Virus record (IMG/VR): IMGVR_UViG_3300049255_000527
Coordinates: 1 to 30,560 of that record
Reading direction: 5' to 3' (one strand)
Length of the DNA: 30,560 bases
From: a virus
Of this stretch, positions 1-8,092 are shown piece after piece; within the stretch, counting starts at the first letter, position 1; each line of letters opens with the position of its first letter. The notes under the pieces are model-generated. The model saw only the letters and a list, made by a program, of their open reading frames with translations. It made no database searches and was not told the origin of the DNA. The position numbers and the translations under genes were made by a program.

Positions 1-984
1 ATGAAGGGTTTGACGACCTCGGTGGCCCATGCCTTGGCGCAGCATCCGGACATCTTTCTTCCGAAGATCAAAGAGCCGCACTATTTCACGACCGATATCT
101 TCAAAAACACCGATCGCCTGGAACAGCTGTCCACGCACGGCTTCGCGAATATCCGGCGGATTGGCAGCCTGAAACGCTATCTCGCGCTCTATGCGCGGGC
201 CCCGAAGGCGGCGAGATATCGCATCGACGCGTCCACAAGCTATCTCTATTCCGAAGAGGCCACGCGGAATATTCTGGACTTCGATCCCGACGCCAAGATT
301 GTCATCCTCTTGCGAGATCCCGTGGCGCGGGCCTGGTCGGAATATGGAATGAACAAGGCGATCGGCGTCGAGCTCAGCAGTTTTCGCCAGGCCGTGGAGC
401 GAGAGCTCCAGGAAATGCGTGAAAACATCCTCAATCCCTACAAGCGCTACATTCATGCCAGCCGCTATGGGGATCAGGTGGAGCGGGTTCTTAAGCTGTT
501 TCCCCGCGAGAACATTCTCATCGAGGTGGTCGATCGGCCTGGGCGGGGGTTTCAGGCGATCATGGCCTCTCTGGCGGCGTTCCTCGGCCTGCCCGAGGGG
601 GCGACATTCACCGAATTGAAGAAGATGGTGACTCAGGCCCCCCGCCTCAGGCTGCTGAACCACATTCTGTATTTCACGGGCGTCAAGGGGATCCTGATCC
701 GGGTCATCCCCCCCCGACTGAAGGACGCCGTCAAGCAGGTTTATTTCAAGTCGACCGACGCCGCGATTACGCCGGAAGACCAGGTCTTCCTGGCCGAGAT
801 TTTCGAGGAGAGCACGCGAAAGGTGGAGCGGCTGACGGGGCTCGATCTTTCCCATTGGACCCGGCCGCGGGGGGCGGCCGAGGCCCCCGCGAACGCCGCC
901 TGCGCCACCGCCAAGCCGTCTCGCCTCTCTTCGCCGCTGGCCGCCCCGATGACCGGCCCCGATGAGGGCCATCTCACGGCTTGA
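1..984 (+). CDS. Sulfotransferase, PAPS-dependent (5' end probably cut by window edge)
   Basis: A 327-residue reading frame that starts at the first base of the window. Proteins of this family move a sulfuryl group from PAPS to a sugar or other acceptor. The 5'-phosphosulfate loop, usually K-x-G-T-T-S behind a hydrophobic strand, appears here as KGLTTS at residues 2-7, so the preceding strand is missing and the true start probably lies upstream. The family features QHPDIFLPKIKEPHYF (14-29) and the 3'-phosphate motif RDPVARAWSEYG (105-116) are both clear. The last 35 residues are Ala/Pro-rich and look like a disordered tail. It is followed by 116 bases without a gene and then the phage portal gene. 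Given the other glycan genes in the window, sulfation of a surface polysaccharide is the likely role, but the acceptor is inferred, not seen. Confidence 0.85.
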   Translation: MKGLTTSVAHALAQHPDIFLPKIKEPHYFTTDIFKNTDRLEQLSTHGFANIRRIGSLKRYLALYARAPKAARYRIDASTSYLYSEEATRNILDFDPDAKIVILLRDPVARAWSEYGMNKAIGVELSSFRQAVERELQEMRENILNPYKRYIHASRYGDQVERVLKLFPRENILIEVVDRPGRGFQAIMASLAAFLGLPEGATFTELKKMVTQAPRLRLLNHILYFTGVKGILIRVIPPRLKDAVKQVYFKSTDAAITPEDQVFLAEIFEESTRKVERLTGLDLSHWTRPRGAAEAPANAACATAKPSRLSSPLAAPMTGPDEGHLTA

Positions 985-1100
985 CAACCGGCCGAGACTA
1001 TGTTGCAATATGAAAACTGGCGAAGGTTGCGTCGGGGCTGAAGCGCTCTGAACCTCCCGCCCGGTCCCACGAATTTGCAACGATTTCCCGGGGGGGCGTC

Positions 1101-2966
1101 ATGGCGCGATCCGCTCAAGGGCCCGCCGCGTCTCCCCCTGACCTGATGCGCCTCAAGCGCACCTTCACCGATCACGAACAGCTCACCTATGAGGCGCGGC
1201 GCCACAGCCTGACCGCCCTCGACTATTATGACAGCGACCAGTTCACCCGCGCCGAGCTGGCGGCTTTGCGCGAACGGGGTCAACCGCCCATCGTGGTCAA
1301 CCGGATCAAGCCGGCCATCAATGGCATTATCGGCGTCAGCCAGAAGGGGACGAGTGACCCTAAGTGCTGGCCGCGCCAACCTGGCGACGAGGATGCGGCG
1401 GACGCGGCGACGGATGTGCTGCGCTATATCGCCGACTTCAACCGGTGGAAGCGGCTGAAGCTGGACGTGTTCAAGGATATCCTGGTCCCTGGATCCGGGG
1501 CCGCCCTGATCGGCGCGGACGCCGACAGCCAGGTGACGATCACCCAGATCCGCTGGGAAGAATTTTTCCATGACCCCCGCGCGCGGCGCCCGGACTTCAA
1601 GGACGCGCGGTATCTGGGGATCGCCAAGTGGATGTACGCCGACGACGTGGCGGCCCTGTATCCCGATAAGGCGGGGGCCATAGAGGCCAACGTTCAAGCG
1701 GCCGGCGGGGCGGGGATGATGATCCCGGACGAGAGTTTCCAGGATCGCCCCCTCAGCGGGCCGGGCACGGGCTCGGCCTGGATCGATCCCAAGCTGCGGC
1801 GCCTCCTGGTGTGCGAGCTCTATTGGCGGGACGCCGGGACCTGGAGCCGCTCGGTCTTCACCGGGACCGATATTCTGGAGCACGGACCCAGCCCCTATCA
1901 GGACCACAAGGGCCGCCCCGACTGCCCCATCGAGGCCCAGAGCGCTTATGTCAGACGCGACAATGGTCGCTACGGGGCTGTATGGGACATGATCGGGCCG
2001 CAGGACGAGGTGAACAAACGCCGGGCCAAGAGCCTGCACCTGCTCAGCGTCACCCGGATCGAGATCAAGGACCCCAGCGCCATCAATATCGACGCCGAGG
2101 AGGCGCGGCGTGAGGCGGCGAGGCCGGACGGGGTGATCCCTTACGGCTGGGGCCTCGCGCCCAATGTGACCGAGTTTCAGGGCAATCTGGAGATGATGGC
2201 CGAGGCCAAGGCCGAACTGGAGCGCATGGGTCCAAGCCCCGCGGTGCTGGGGCGCAACAGCGAGGATGCGTCGGGCCGGGCCTTGCTGGCGCGACAGCAG
2301 AGCGGCCTGACGGAACTCGCCAACCTCTATGGCGCCCTGGAGGACTTCGAGCTGCGCGTCTATCGCCAGAGCTGGGCCCGGGCGAAGCAATATTGGCGGG
2401 CGCCGCAGTTTATCCGGGTGACGGACGACGCCAATGCGCCGCGGTTCGTGGGCCTCAATCAGCCGATGACCCATCCGGCCACGGGCGAGGTTCTGGGCTA
2501 TCAGAACGCCGTCGCCGAGATGGACGTGGATATCGAGATCGACACCCAGCAGGACGTGGGCAACCTTCAGGCCGAGGCGTTCAGCGAAATCCTCGACCTG
2601 GTGAAGATGAGCCCGGTCTATCAGCAGCAGATGAGCCTCAAGGACCTCATCCTGCTCTCGCCCATCGCCCACAAGCGCGCCGTGATCGACGCCCTCGACC
2701 AGGCCGCCCAGTCGCAACAACAGGCGGCGGCGGTGAGGGACCAGATCGGCATGGCCCACGCGGCGGCGCAGATCGAATTGACCAAGGCCAAGACCGAGGA
2801 AAGCGGCGCGGCGGGCACGGCGAAGATGTTGAACGCGCTGAGCGAGGCTCACGCGGCGCATGCCGGGCAGGCGGCGGCGGGGTTTGAGGCGGGGGTGGGG
2901 GCGGCGCGAGGGGAACAGGGGCAGGAGGTGGCGAAAAAGGGACGAGGCGTCGCGGATTCAGGTTGA
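1101..2966 (+). CDS. Phage portal protein (P22 gp1-like)
   Basis: A 621-residue protein resembling podovirus P22-type portals, which form the dodecameric ring at the capsid vertex through which DNA is packaged and ejected. Supporting features are the N-terminal helical region, the stretch PPIVVNRIKPAINGIIGV near residue 62 and the WEEFFHDPRARRPDFKDARY segment typical of this family. The C-terminal third is a long Gln/Ala-rich helix (about residues 535-610) that fits the portal barrel. It is somewhat shorter than P22 gp1 (about 725 residues). The ATG sits after a G-rich stretch that could serve as a ribosome binding site. A 706-codon open frame on the other strand over the same DNA is a by-product of GC-rich codon use. 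The gene ends where base composition drops sharply, marking the edge of an inserted segment. Confidence 0.88.
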   Translation: MARSAQGPAASPPDLMRLKRTFTDHEQLTYEARRHSLTALDYYDSDQFTRAELAALRERGQPPIVVNRIKPAINGIIGVSQKGTSDPKCWPRQPGDEDAADAATDVLRYIADFNRWKRLKLDVFKDILVPGSGAALIGADADSQVTITQIRWEEFFHDPRARRPDFKDARYLGIAKWMYADDVAALYPDKAGAIEANVQAAGGAGMMIPDESFQDRPLSGPGTGSAWIDPKLRRLLVCELYWRDAGTWSRSVFTGTDILEHGPSPYQDHKGRPDCPIEAQSAYVRRDNGRYGAVWDMIGPQDEVNKRRAKSLHLLSVTRIEIKDPSAINIDAEEARREAARPDGVIPYGWGLAPNVTEFQGNLEMMAEAKAELERMGPSPAVLGRNSEDASGRALLARQQSGLTELANLYGALEDFELRVYRQSWARAKQYWRAPQFIRVTDDANAPRFVGLNQPMTHPATGEVLGYQNAVAEMDVDIEIDTQQDVGNLQAEAFSEILDLVKMSPVYQQQMSLKDLILLSPIAHKRAVIDALDQAAQSQQQAAAVRDQIGMAHAAAQIELTKAKTEESGAAGTAKMLNALSEAHAAHAGQAAAGFEAGVGAARGEQGQEVAKKGRGVADSG

Positions 2967-3069
2967 GCTAATCAAAATCGAACACACCTGAATTTTGGTG
3001 GCTTTGGAGAACAGATCAAAAACATCGACTAAATTTCCAAATCGGACCTAAGCTTGGCCCTAGAACGCA

Positions 3070-3648
3070 ATGGGCATTGCAGAGAGTCAGAGCTCAACTT
3101 ATATGTTGACTGATCCGCTACTTTTGGGTGCAGTGGACGCTGGAGAGCTTCGGCTCTGGACCGGTTCTGTAGGGGTGCCAATTAGGTTGGTTCGGCGAAT
3201 GTTGATGACGCCATCTACCTATGATGAAATTATGAGGGATCCGTGGCCGAGAGAGCCAGAAGACCGGTCAGACCATGACGCGAGGTCGAGGCGCCGTAAC
3301 CTCCATGCGGTGATCAACAAGTTTGTCGAAGGTGGAAAACTCGTTCCCGACTTCGAAGCGAAAGTGCTGCAGCCCTCAGCGCCAGAGTTCAAAAACCTGA
3401 TAGAATTGCGATCGGGGCCTCCTCGGCCACAGTCCCGCCTACTTACCTACGTGTTTCAGCCTGGGGTCTGGATCGGAGTGAGTTTACGATTGCGGTCTGA
3501 GCTTGGCGCTCGTGATGATCCACGGTGGCTGCGTGAAGCGGCCCTGTGCAGGAGTGCGTGGGTTTCGATATTCGGAAACCGCCCAGCCCATTCAGTTACT
3601 TATCCGCTTGATTGGGCGCGAATTGCGAGACTGTCTGATGCGAAATGA
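3070..3648 (+). CDS. Hypothetical protein, first gene of AT-rich accessory cluster
   Basis: A 192-residue protein I do not recognise. It has no signal peptide or membrane segment. Residues 75-95 are charged (RRRNLHAVINKFVEGGKL). The C-terminal half (about 110-190) has a strand-rich pattern ending in a W-x-x-x-F...P segment, which faintly recalls HigB/Gp49-like toxin folds. With an XRE-type gene directly downstream, a toxin-first higBA-like pairing is possible but speculative. The TGA stop lies inside the start of the next gene (11-base overlap), so the two are translationally linked. Base composition is clearly lower in G+C than the flanking phage genes. It sits between the portal and scaffold genes, a place where accessory 'moron' genes insert. 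Confidence 0.6.
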   Translation: MGIAESQSSTYMLTDPLLLGAVDAGELRLWTGSVGVPIRLVRRMLMTPSTYDEIMRDPWPREPEDRSDHDARSRRRNLHAVINKFVEGGKLVPDFEAKVLQPSAPEFKNLIELRSGPPRPQSRLLTYVFQPGVWIGVSLRLRSELGARDDPRWLREAALCRSAWVSIFGNRPAHSVTYPLDWARIARLSDAK

Positions 3649-4075
3649 TTTGACCAAGCGGAAATCTCTGGAAGCGACCCATATCTTGGGGGAACTCGCG
3701 GCAAGCCGCCTATTTTCACTTATCCATGAACGCTTTGCTGAGCTCCAAGCGTCGGAGGGTTTAACTCAGGCTGATCTTGCTCATAAACTAGGAATTTCAG
3801 AGCAAGCCGTCTCTCGCTGGATGGTTGAGCCTAGGGATATGAGGGTCAGATCCGCAGGTAGGCTTTTGGCAGCCCTCAATGCCCACTTGTTGTTTTCGAT
3901 TGATAAATTCGAAGATATTCAAGCGGGCAACTTTAATAAATCGATCAATGTCTACTCAGATGAGCCGATAATATCAGTTCAATTAAGCACTGAGAAGATA
4001 TCCTCTGTGAAGGAGCTGTCTGTTGAGTCTCAGGAGCTGATTTCGGCTTCTCAGTCGACTTTCAGCTATGCGTGA
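3638..4075 (+). CDS. XRE-family helix-turn-helix protein
   Basis: A 145-residue protein starting at the ATG at 3638. An upstream in-frame start at 3503 would lie wholly within the previous gene and is less likely. Residues 41-62 (GLTQADLAHKLGIS...VSRWM) form a classic XRE/HigA-type helix-turn-helix, in which the second helix reads the DNA major groove. The first 30 residues are helical, and the C-terminal 60 residues are Ser/Glu-rich with no recognised domain. It overlaps both neighbours: 11 bases with the upstream gene and 8 with the downstream one. This points to a single transcript and probably autoregulation. It could be an antitoxin for the upstream protein or a stand-alone regulator. 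The HTH is solid; the partner is inference. Confidence 0.75.
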   Translation: MRNDLTKRKSLEATHILGELAASRLFSLIHERFAELQASEGLTQADLAHKLGISEQAVSRWMVEPRDMRVRSAGRLLAALNAHLLFSIDKFEDIQAGNFNKSINVYSDEPIISVQLSTEKISSVKELSVESQELISASQSTFSYA

Positions 4076-4592
4076 TCATTTTTGGCAATTCCCACACGGA
4101 TTCTCCATATTCTGCGATGACATACGCCAGGAAATCGGCGGTAAAATCACCCTGGTGGGCGTCTATAATGTTGCCATACTCGCGATGGACGGCTTTCCAT
4201 TAGTTATTCCAAAGCTCTGCTTTTCTACTCGCTATCGAGAGCCATTATTAATGGAGCGCGCGAGCGAATTGATATTCAAATTGATAGTCAACGATGGCCC
4301 TGAAGATAGGGTTGTTTTCGAGCATATAGTTTCTGTGTCTACTATAAAGCCATATGATATAATGGCTGAAAGCGAAGAAACGGACCCTACTTCATTCTGG
4401 GAGTTTATAATTAATGGCATGGTATCTCCATTAATTATAAAAGATACGTCAAAAATCCGGATGCGAGCTTACCGCGATGGCGAAGAACAAAGATTAGGTG
4501 CGCTCCTTATTCGTGCGCCAACTGATGATGAGCGCGCTTATATGGCTGGAAGTCCCCCTCGGAAAGGCCGCGTCAAGCGCCCCCGCAATTAG
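4068..4592 (+). CDS. DUF6941-like protein of unknown function
   Basis: A 174-residue protein whose N-terminus carries CDDIRQEIGGKITLVGVY (residues 16-33). As I recall it, this is the hallmark of a widespread bacterial family of unknown function, DUF6941. The family assignment is from memory and has not been checked by a search. The rest is strand-rich, and the C-terminus is basic (PPRKGRVKRPRN). The ATG overlaps the TGA of the HTH gene, so translation is probably coupled. Composition is AT-rich (26 of 60 bases G/C at 4201-4260, against 41 of 60 in the capsid gene at 7501-7560). No enzymatic motif is visible. It closes the three-gene cluster. Confidence 0.6.
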   Translation: MRDHFWQFPHGFSIFCDDIRQEIGGKITLVGVYNVAILAMDGFPLVIPKLCFSTRYREPLLMERASELIFKLIVNDGPEDRVVFEHIVSVSTIKPYDIMAESEETDPTSFWEFIINGMVSPLIIKDTSKIRMRAYRDGEEQRLGALLIRAPTDDERAYMAGSPPRKGRVKRPRN

Positions 4593-4722
4593 GCACCCAG
4601 ACTCCTCAATAATAAGCCGATTTATTCATCCTTCACTTTTCCTTTGGGGACTAAAAAAGCGATATTTTGATCCGTCCTTGCTCGGCGCGACACTCCTCTT
4701 GAGCCGCGTCGGAGGTTTCAAG

Positions 4723-4881
4723 ATGGTTCCCCCTGATGATGCGGGTTCCCAGAAGAAGGTGACCGCGGCCAGGGCCATGCCGAAGGCGCGGCCCGTGGCG
4801 ACGCGCGATGCGGACATCAAGGCCCGCGTGGCCGATCTTAAGACAACCTATCCGAGGATCCTGGCGCCAATATCGCGCTAA
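4723..4881 (+). CDS. Small basic hypothetical protein (52 residues)
   Basis: A 52-residue frame starting at the ATG at 4723, preceded by GGAGG at 4711-4715 with seven bases of spacing. The frame is open upstream to 4498, but that part overlaps the DUF6941-like gene and lacks a ribosome binding site. The product is rich in Lys, Arg and Ala, with a central VATRDADIKARVADLK helix and no recognised domain. High G+C returns here, so it belongs compositionally with the phage genes rather than the AT-rich cluster. It may be a small phage protein. A spurious frame cannot be excluded. Confidence 0.35.
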   Translation: MVPPDDAGSQKKVTAARAMPKARPVATRDADIKARVADLKTTYPRILAPISR

Positions 4882-4942
4882 ACTGCCGGGCCGGCGCGAG
4901 CCGTTTGGCCGGTCCGGCCGAAAATGCTAAGCTAATGTCGCC

Positions 4943-5395
4943 ATGTCCCTTGCCGAAGCCAGCACCGTCGAACGCTTCGCCCACGAGTTGGCGAGCCCGG
5001 GGTTTGGCGATCTGCGCGATGACGTGGCGGCGCGGTCGCAGCGCATAAGCGCGCTCGTCGACGAGGTGATCGCCAAGCTTGGACCTGAGCCCGGCCAGAG
5101 TGTTCAAGACCAGTCCCGCCATCTGGCGTTGGTGGAAGGTCTGACGGCGCTGATGTCGTCGGGCCTCGATGTCTTGCGCGGCAATCTCGACGCCATGGAC
5201 CCGGACGGCCCGCTGTTCGAGGCCGCCGAAGCCGCGCACAACGCGATGGTGGAGGACTATTACCGACTGGTCGCTTTGAGCGCCGCGCTGGATCCGGGGT
5301 CTCGGGCGGGGCCCGTGGCTGAGCCTCTGGCCGATGACGAAGACGTCGGCGCCTGGATGGAGCGCCAGATCGCCGCTCTGCATGCCGACGCTTGA
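4943..5395 (+). CDS. Probable antitoxin partner of RelE/ParE-type toxin
   Basis: A 150-residue, strongly helical, acidic protein without a recognised DNA-binding motif. It is called an antitoxin only because of its position: the downstream toxin-like gene starts inside its last codons (14-base overlap), the usual toxin-antitoxin layout. The sequence has heptad-like stretches (RSQRISALVDEVIAKLG near 31-47, then a region around 60-115) and an acidic C-terminus, DDEDVGAWMERQIAAL, which would suit binding to a basic toxin. At 150 residues it is longer than most RelB/ParD antitoxins. It may instead be a phage protein that happens to abut the toxin gene. Confidence 0.55.
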   Translation: MSLAEASTVERFAHELASPGFGDLRDDVAARSQRISALVDEVIAKLGPEPGQSVQDQSRHLALVEGLTALMSSGLDVLRGNLDAMDPDGPLFEAAEAAHNAMVEDYYRLVALSAALDPGSRAGPVAEPLADDEDVGAWMERQIAALHADA

Positions 5396-5654
5396 GGCGA
5401 GCCGGCGGTTTCTGAGGGCCTACCAGAAGGCGACGACACGCGACCGCGACCGCGCCGAACGGATCAACAGGGCTCTGGAACTGTTCAGGACCGACCCCGA
5501 CCATCCCAGTCTGAACTTCGAGCGGCTCGCCGGGTCCGACCTGTTTTCCATCCGTGTCAATCGCGGCGACCGGATCATTCTGCGCCGGCGGGACGGCGAC
5601 CGGTTCGAACTGGTCGATGTCGGATCGCACGACATTTATCGACGGTATCCTTAA
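5382..5654 (+). CDS. RelE/ParE-superfamily toxin
   Basis: A 90-residue protein starting at the ATG at 5382; the frame is open further upstream, but the conserved fold begins here. Members of this superfamily cleave mRNA on the ribosome (RelE) or poison gyrase (ParE). Features include an N-terminal helix pair with many basic residues (TTRDRDRAERINRALELF), LNFERLAGSDLFSIRVNRGDR and the strand-rich C-terminus RIILRR...VDVGSHDIYRRYP, which is typical of the family. The gene overlaps the candidate antitoxin. It lies between the portal and scaffold genes, so it could serve prophage maintenance. Which target it attacks cannot be read from the sequence. Confidence 0.75.
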   Translation: MPTLEASRRFLRAYQKATTRDRDRAERINRALELFRTDPDHPSLNFERLAGSDLFSIRVNRGDRIILRRRDGDRFELVDVGSHDIYRRYP

Positions 5655-5676
5655 GGCCTGAATTCACGCCAGGTCC

Positions 5677-5778
5677 CCCCGGATCAAGTCCGGGGCAGGC
5701 TCCGGGTCCCGCATCTCCGCTTCCTCCTACGCCAAGGCTCCGGAGGACAGGTCGCTGCGTGCGGGATGACGGGGAGGG
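5677..5778. repeat. Intergenic palindromic repeat, type A
   Basis: A GC-rich intergenic element starting with CCCCGGATCAAGTCCGGGGC (itself a hairpin, 5677-5696) and ending in GGGATGACGGGG. Its left part recurs at 8187-8220 and its central CTTCCTCCTACGCCAAGGCT recurs near 10026-10045. It lies just after the toxin gene and could act as a terminator. No coding potential is seen. Confidence 0.7.
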
Positions 5779-5797
5779 GGGGCTTTGGACCCAAAAC

Positions 5798-5939
5798 TCC
5801 CGCTCATCCTCGCGAACGCGAGGACCCAGTTCTGTGCAAGACTGACGTGGCCGAAAGGCCTGAAGCGCCGGGGCCGCGCGATCTAAAATCCGTAGACCTG
5901 GACAACACTGGGTCCTCGCGTTCGCGAGGATGAGCGGGG
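5798..5939. repeat. 32-bp inverted repeat pair (GCTCATCCTCGCGAACGCGA)
   Basis: Two arms, 5798-5830 and 5907-5939, are perfect reverse complements over about 32 bases (core CTCATCCTCGCGAACGCGAG), separated by 76 bases. A third copy with one change lies at 24187-24218. Each arm also contains a short internal palindrome (CTCGCGAACGCGAG). It could fold into a long stem after the toxin-antitoxin pair. It looks like a dispersed chromosomal intergenic repeat. Confidence 0.8.
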
Positions 5940-6187
5940 TGGGGCTGAGAGCGAGCGGCGCGGTTTGCGCGTGGCGCCTTCCCCCTCCACCGCTTCGCGG
6001 TCGTTCGTCCGCTTCGCGGCCTCACCCCCCGCTCACGCGAGGGAGGAGATGAAATACCGGCCGCCGCCGGGCAGCCGCAAGGCTAAAGGGCGCCATCCGG
6101 GCCGTCAGCCCCGTCAAGCTGGCATCCGCCGCCGGGATACGGGCGAACGCAGGCCGCCGCTGTACGGGCGAAAGAGGAAAAACCCCC
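5940..6187. other. Non-coding leader before scaffold gene
   Basis: Together with the repeats before it, this completes a 533-base gap between the toxin and scaffold genes. It contains a repeated CCGCTTCGCGG and a run of Arg/Pro-rich codons in one frame that I do not accept as a gene. AAAGAGGA at about 6172 is the likely ribosome binding site for the scaffold gene. No promoter could be assigned with confidence. Confidence 0.4.
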
Positions 6188-6865
6188 ATGGATGAACAAG
6201 ACCTGGCCGCCCTCATTGAGGGGGAGGCCGAAGCTGTGGCTGAGGCGCAACCGGAGGCCACGGACCCCCCGGCGGCGCAGGCGGAGGCGCCGGAGGCGGG
6301 CGAGACGCCCGCGGTCCAAGCGCCGCCGGCCCCGCCGGAGCCCGGTCACGTGCCGGTGGCCGCGCTGTTGGACGAACGCGATAAGCGCAAGGCCGCCGAG
6401 AGGCGGTTGGCGGAGATCGAGGCCGGGCGAAAGGCGGATGGTCCGCCGCCGGAGGAAACCCCCGCCCAGCAGCTCTGGGCCTTGCGGATGGATATCTCGC
6501 GGGAGCTGATCACCAGTCAGATCGGCGAGGCGGAATCCCAGGCCCTGCACGACTGGGGGGAAGCCAAATGCGGGTCCGACCCGCATTTCAACGCCCAGGT
6601 CTTCGCGTCCAAGAACCCTTACGCGTTCCTTCGTCAGGCGCGCCAAAGCGAGCAGCTTCTCGCCGAGGTGAGTGCGGACGATCTTGACGATTACCGGGCC
6701 TGGAAGGCGTCGAGGGTCGCGGGCGAGACGCCCGCGCTCCGAGCGGCGCCCCCGCCCACCCCGCCGCGCTCCCTGGCCGACGCCCCCAATGCGGGCGGGG
6801 CTGGGGCTGTGTCCGAGACCCCCATGGGTCCCGGCGCGGCGTTCAACGCCACCATCAGACGCTAG
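6188..6865 (+). CDS. Probable capsid scaffolding protein
   Basis: A 225-residue acidic protein directly upstream of the major capsid gene, the usual place for a scaffold, which guides procapsid assembly and leaves before DNA is packaged. The first 55 residues are Ala/Glu/Pro-rich and disordered. A helical segment, LLDERDKRKAAERRLAEIEAGRK, at about 60-82 is a probable coiled coil. Residues 95-180 are helical (ALRMDISRELITSQIGEAESQALHDW...), and the C-terminus is Pro-rich and flexible. Start ATG at 6188 with AAAGAGGA upstream. The call rests on position and composition; no sequence hallmark defines scaffolds. Confidence 0.65.
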   Translation: MDEQDLAALIEGEAEAVAEAQPEATDPPAAQAEAPEAGETPAVQAPPAPPEPGHVPVAALLDERDKRKAAERRLAEIEAGRKADGPPPEETPAQQLWALRMDISRELITSQIGEAESQALHDWGEAKCGSDPHFNAQVFASKNPYAFLRQARQSEQLLAEVSADDLDDYRAWKASRVAGETPALRAAPPPTPPRSLADAPNAGGAGAVSETPMGPGAAFNATIRR

Positions 6866-6922
6866 TCGCCCTGTCGGATCCTCCGGCCGGGCCAACCCTC
6901 TCATGCAAGGACCCTTAAGGCC

Positions 6923-8068
6923 ATGGCCGAGACCCTTCTCTCCACCGCCAATGAGCGGCAGATCTGGATCACCAAGTATTTCCAGGAATATGTCCGCAAC
7001 AGCCGTTTCATGCCCTACATGTCGAACGCCGACATCAATAAGGGCGGCATCATCCTCACCAAGTTCCAGAAGGAGGATGAGGCGTTCCGCACCATCAACA
7101 TCCCCTTCATCGCGCGCCTGAAGTCGCTCGGCGTCACCGGCGCCACGGTGCTGGACGGGGCGGAAGAGGAGCTGACCAACTTCAACTGCCCGATCACGAT
7201 TGATTGGCGCCGGAACGGCGTTCGTCTGCCGAAATCCACGACCTTCCGCACCGAGATCAATCTCTGGGACGCGGCCAAGGACGCCCTGATGGTGTGGGAA
7301 TCGGAGAAGCTGCGCGACGACATCATCAAGGCCCTGGCCCATGTGATCGTCGATGTGAACGGGACCATCGTCCCCTTCGATCAGGCCACGGCGGCGCAGC
7401 AGAACACCTGGGTCGCGGCCAACAGCGACCGGGTGCTCTTTGGTCACCTGAAGAGCAACTACAACGCCACCTTCGCCACGGCGCTCGCCAATGTCGGCAC
7501 GGCCTCGGACAAGACCAGCGCCACGATCATGGGCCTCGCCAAGCGGATCGCCAAGACGGCGGATCCGCACATCCGGCCCTATCGGGTGGAGGATGGCGAC
7601 GGGCGCGAGTTTTATGTGGCGTTCCACGGCTCCCGCACCTTCCGCGACCTGAAGGCGGATTCCACCATCATCACCGCCAACACCCAGGCGCGTTCGCGTG
7701 AGGGGATGGGCATGGAGAAGAACCCGATCTTCCAGGACGGGGATCTGATCTATGACGGGGTGATCCACCGCGAAATTCCGGAGATCGACGCCTATTGCGA
7801 CGCCTGCTCGGCCAATCCCAATGGCGGGGCGGCGTTCGATGGGGCCGGCGCCTCCAGCGCGGATGTGCGGCCGATCTTCGTCTGCGGCGGCGGGGCCGTG
7901 GGCCTCGCCTGGGGTCAGGAGCCCACGCCGCGCACCGACATGATCAAGGACTATGGCTTCCGTCCGGGCGTCGCCATCGAAGAGCTGCTCGGCGTCAAGA
8001 AGATCAACTTCAACGGCGTCCAGAACGGCATGGTCACGGTGTTCGTCGCGGCCGGGGCCGACAGCTAA
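6923..8068 (+). CDS. Major capsid protein
   Basis: A 381-residue protein that builds the icosahedral shell. It resembles the phage capsid family often labelled DUF4043/P22-like coat (HK97 fold), in particular the N-terminal MAETLLSTANERQIWITKYF and the long well-ordered alpha/beta sequence without signal peptide or membrane segments. Features such as FYVAFHGSRTFRDLKAD (around 229-245) and the late hydrophobic VRPIFVCGGGAVGLAWGQEP fit the P-domain and A-domain pattern of such coats. It is preceded by the scaffold gene and followed by a small virion protein gene, the standard podovirus order. Codon use is strongly GC-biased, suggesting long residence in, or adaptation to, the host. Confidence 0.82.
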   Translation: MAETLLSTANERQIWITKYFQEYVRNSRFMPYMSNADINKGGIILTKFQKEDEAFRTINIPFIARLKSLGVTGATVLDGAEEELTNFNCPITIDWRRNGVRLPKSTTFRTEINLWDAAKDALMVWESEKLRDDIIKALAHVIVDVNGTIVPFDQATAAQQNTWVAANSDRVLFGHLKSNYNATFATALANVGTASDKTSATIMGLAKRIAKTADPHIRPYRVEDGDGREFYVAFHGSRTFRDLKADSTIITANTQARSREGMGMEKNPIFQDGDLIYDGVIHREIPEIDAYCDACSANPNGGAAFDGAGASSADVRPIFVCGGGAVGLAWGQEPTPRTDMIKDYGFRPGVAIEELLGVKKINFNGVQNGMVTVFVAAGADS

Positions 8069-8092
8069 GCGCTAAATCCCGGTCATCTTCCT

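Noticed and set aside
741-2861. 706-codon open frame on the minus strand opposite the portal gene
   Set aside because: Arg/Leu/Gly/His-rich product without domain pattern; a mirror effect of GC-rich codons in the portal gene.
6049-6195. 48-codon very basic frame before and across the scaffold start
   Set aside because: Extreme Arg/Pro bias, ribosome binding site too close to the ATG, overlaps the scaffold start; no support as a gene.
6083-7768. 561-codon minus-strand frame opposite scaffold and capsid genes
   Set aside because: Low-complexity Arg/Gly/Leu product; the plus-strand capsid and scaffold genes account for the DNA.
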